From the NCBI GenBank assembly GCA_017794825.1, contig CP051237.1, positions 186,001 to 250,000 on the forward strand: a stretch of DNA of 64,000 bases. Direction: 5' to 3'. The first letter of the stretch is position 1. Each line of letters begins with the position of its first letter. Made by a program: the position numbers and the translations under genes. Below the pieces are notes generated by a model. That model ran no database searches. It was not told where the DNA came from and was given only the letters and a program-made list of their open reading frames with translations. Shown here piece by piece: positions 61,932-64,000 of this stretch. Source of the DNA: Pararhizobium sp. Lineage in GTDB: Bacteria; Pseudomonadota; Alphaproteobacteria; Rhizobiales; Rhizobiaceae.

Positions 61932-62882
61932 CTATCTTCTTGCCGCCGACTTCAGTGCTTCGGGTCCGCCGCTCGCATAGGCGCGCAGATTTTCCAATAC
62001 GATCGGAAAGCATTGCTTGTGATAAATATCGGCGAATCCGCCCACATGCGGCGTGAGGATCACATTTGGCGCCTGCCAGATAGGATCATCGGCAGGCAGC
62101 GGCTCGTTTTCAAACACATCGAGACCTGCCCCGGCTATTTCACCCCGCTCCAACGCATTGATCAGCGCGGCTTCGTCCACGCAGCCGCCCCGCGCCATAT
62201 TGATAAGAAAGGCCGACGGCTTCATGGCAGCAAGGATCCTCGCGTCGATGATATTGCGCGTTTCATCCGAAAGAGGCACGAGCACAATCAGGAAATCGGC
62301 TTCCGAAGCAGCCTCTTCCAGTTGCGCCCGCGGATAGACGCGGTCTACGTGCGGCGCAGTGCTGCGGCCGTTGGAAACGCCCGTTACAGTCATTCCAAGC
62401 ACCGAACACACATTGGCGATGGTTTCGGCGATACTGCCGAGGCCAAGGAGGCAAACCGTCTTTTCATAGAGAAGCGGCTGCGGCTGGCGATCCCAAATCG
62501 CGGCTTTCTGACTGTCGAGCATATTCGGAAAGTTTCGAACAAGATTCAGCATGAATAGCAGGGCAAGCTCGGTCATTTGCGTCCCGTGCAAGCGGGCGCA
62601 CTTCGTGATCGGAACGTTCTTCGGCATTTCCTGCATGGCGAGCAGATTGTCGATGCCGGTCGTCAGCGATTGCACCCATTCCAGATTTTTCATCGACGAA
62701 ATGAGCTTGGGGGGCATTTGGGGACCGATCCCGATGATTGCGTTGGTGTCGGGCGCATGACGCATTGCGTCATCGAGCGTGTAGGCGGGTCGAAATTCGA
62801 AGTCCGGGAAGAGCTCCGAAAATTGCTCAACATACCAGTCGGTCCAATCGGGTCGTTCGTGTCGGATGAGGACGGTTTTCAT
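61932..62882 (-). CDS. D-2-hydroxyacid dehydrogenase
   Basis: An NAD(P)-dependent dehydrogenase of 316 residues. The Rossmann motif is CLLGLGSIAETIANV, the substrate-binding Arg is in NMARGGCVDEAALI, the Glu in GAGLDVFENEPLP, and the proton-relay His in VILTPHVGGFADIYH. It interconverts a 2-keto acid and a D-2-hydroxy acid; the exact acid is not predictable. It starts 7 bp after the TRAP permease gene, so the D-hydroxy acid may be the TRAP substrate, TRAP systems being mostly carboxylate importers. Confidence 0.93.
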   Translation of the reverse strand: MKTVLIRHERPDWTDWYVEQFSELFPDFEFRPAYTLDDAMRHAPDTNAIIGIGPQMPPKLISSMKNLEWVQSLTTGIDNLLAMQEMPKNVPITKCARLHGTQMTELALLFMLNLVRNFPNMLDSQKAAIWDRQPQPLLYEKTVCLLGLGSIAETIANVCSVLGMTVTGVSNGRSTAPHVDRVYPRAQLEEAASEADFLIVLVPLSDETRNIIDARILAAMKPSAFLINMARGGCVDEAALINALERGEIAGAGLDVFENEPLPADDPIWQAPNVILTPHVGGFADIYHKQCFPIVLENLRAYASGGPEALKSAARR

Positions 62883-62889
62883 GACATTC

Positions 62890-64000
62890 TCAATTATAAA
62901 ACAGCTCCGGAAGCCAGAGCGCCAGTTGCGGGAAGACGAACATCAGGATGATAAGAGCCGCCGGCGCCAGGAGAAAGGGCAGGATTCCACGGTAGATCTG
63001 CCTTATGTTCAGCTCTCTTACCTGGGCGCGGATGATAAACAGATTCATTCCGACCGGGGGAGTGATGAGGCCAAGTTCGACCAGAACCGCCACGAGCACG
63101 CCAAACCAGATCGGGTCGAACCCGTAACCGACGACCACCGGCAGGAAAACTGGCACTGTTATCAGCACCATCCCCAGTCCCTCGAGGAAGCACCCCAGTA
63201 CGATGTAAATTGCGATGATCAGACCCATTACGACAAAGACGTTGAGTTCTGCGTCCTGGGCCAGTTGCAGCAATGTGTCGGGAAGCCGGGTCTGGACGAT
63301 AAAGTTGGCGAAAAGCGTCGCCCCGATAATGATCATGAACAAGGCGCAGGATACGATCACGCTCGCCTGAATGGCTGCAACCAGCCGCTTTCCATCAAGC
63401 GTCCGCTTGAGAAAACCGAGGACAATGGCGCCGAACGCTCCAACCGAGGCGGCTTCGGTCGGACTGAATACGCCCGCGTAAATGCCGCCGATTGTCAGAA
63501 CGAAAAGCAGTACGAATTGCCAGGGATCCTTTAGCGCAGACAGGCGCCTTCCAATCGAAGCGCCTGCCTCCAGCGGCGCTGCGCCGGCGCGATGGGCGAG
63601 CCATATCGCGACCAGAATGTAGAGAACCAGCAGCACGAGCCCGGGTATCATCGACGCTGCGAAAAGGCGTGCTACGCTTGTTTCTGTAATCGAGCCGTAA
63701 ATGACGAGGATAATCGAGGGCGGAATGAGTATTCCCAGCGACCCGCCAGCTGCGACAGACGCGGCCGAATAACTCGGTTCATATCCGGATTTGATCATTT
63801 CAGGCATTGCAATCCGCGTCATGCTCGCCGCGGTCGCGACCGAACTGCCGCAGATGGCGCCGAAAGCCCCCGAAGCGGCGATCGACGCCAGAGACAGGCC
63901 GCCCCGCAATCCGGAGAGCAGAACCCTCGCCGCGTTAAAGAGTTCCGCCGACATACGCGAGCCGGATGCGATTTCACCCATCAGCACGAACAGTGGGATA
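62890..64000 (-). CDS. TRAP transporter large permease (DctM family), 5' end outside window
   Basis: The C-terminal ~370 residues of a DctM permease. The frame is open to the right edge of the window (reading IPLFVLMGEIA, a conserved DctM segment), so the start lies beyond 64000. Visible motifs are GGLSLASIAASGAFGAICGS, GGSLGILIPPSIILVIYG, and the C-terminal GLITPPVGMNLFIIRAQV. It probably heads, with DctP and DctQ genes outside the window, the minus-strand operon that continues into the D-2-hydroxyacid dehydrogenase, M24 and amidohydrolase genes. Confidence 0.93.
   Translation of the reverse strand, partial: IPLFVLMGEIASGSRMSAELFNAARVLLSGLRGGLSLASIAASGAFGAICGSSVATAASMTRIAMPEMIKSGYEPSYSAASVAAGGSLGILIPPSIILVIYGSITETSVARLFAASMIPGLVLLVLYILVAIWLAHRAGAAPLEAGASIGRRLSALKDPWQFVLLFVLTIGGIYAGVFSPTEAASVGAFGAIVLGFLKRTLDGKRLVAAIQASVIVSCALFMIIIGATLFANFIVQTRLPDTLLQLAQDAELNVFVVMGLIIAIYIVLGCFLEGLGMVLITVPVFLPVVVGYGFDPIWFGVLVAVLVELGLITPPVGMNLFIIRAQVRELNIRQIYRGILPFLLAPAALIILMFVFPQLALWLPELFYN

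Noticed and set aside
1-64000. tRNA, rRNA, CRISPR or transposon sequences
   Set aside because: I looked for T-loop-like sequences, regularly spaced repeats and transposase motifs by eye and saw none; a covariance or repeat search was not possible.

Overview
The window looks like a chromosomal segment of an alphaproteobacterium of the order Hyphomicrobiales (rhizobia and relatives), probably a marine or soil heterotroph. This rests on moderately high GC and on gene order. The order lptF-lptG-lptD-surA-pdxA-rsmA-gmk-yicC-mltG-fabF-acpP-fabG-fabD, then rpsF-rpsR-DUF2232-rplI-(cfa-like)-dnaB-alr-radA-cvpA-purF-SDR, matches my recollection of rhizobial chromosomes. No species is assigned. I saw no rRNA, tRNA, CRISPR array or insertion sequence.

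Layout. At 1-8.7 kb lie a 5'-truncated YheS-type ABC-F protein, a large DUF2339 membrane protein, a DsbA-fold isomerase, a periplasmic L,D-transpeptidase, holC and pepA. At 9.0-24.6 kb is a conserved envelope and fatty-acid block: LPS export (lptF, lptG, lptD), SurA, PdxA, RsmA, Gmk, YicC, MltG and the fab cluster. It is interrupted at 16.7-17.9 kb by an AT-rich sulfotransferase gene that looks acquired.

At 24.7-34.9 kb a catabolic cassette sits between fabD and rpsF. It contains two glutamine-synthetase-like ligases, an iron alcohol dehydrogenase, an aldehyde dehydrogenase, a TRAP transporter and an N-formylglutamate-amidohydrolase-family hydrolase, with a divergent RpiR regulator. I read it as a gamma-glutamylation pathway for an amino alcohol or related amine: import, ligation to glutamate, oxidation of the alcohol to aldehyde and then acid, and hydrolysis that returns glutamate. 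This is an inference and the strongest candidate for a little-described system here.

At 35.3-46.5 kb the housekeeping block resumes with ribosomal proteins, a cyclopropane-fatty-acid-synthase-like enzyme, DnaB, Alr, RadA, CvpA, PurF and an SDR. At 46.8-51.9 kb is a PadR regulator with an RND efflux adaptor and an unusually long permease. At 52.0-64.0 kb a second catabolic locus lies entirely on the minus strand: a TRAP large permease (cut by the window edge), a D-2-hydroxyacid dehydrogenase, a creatinase-like M24 protein, a decarboxylase-like amidohydrolase, a cyclase-family hydrolase, a cupin, an SDR, a 3-hydroxyacyl-CoA-dehydrogenase-like enzyme and a Liv-type ABC transporter. The binding-protein gene of that transporter appears broken by an out-of-frame deletion. 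A GntR-type palindrome precedes the cyclase gene. The substrate of this second locus cannot be named from sequence alone.
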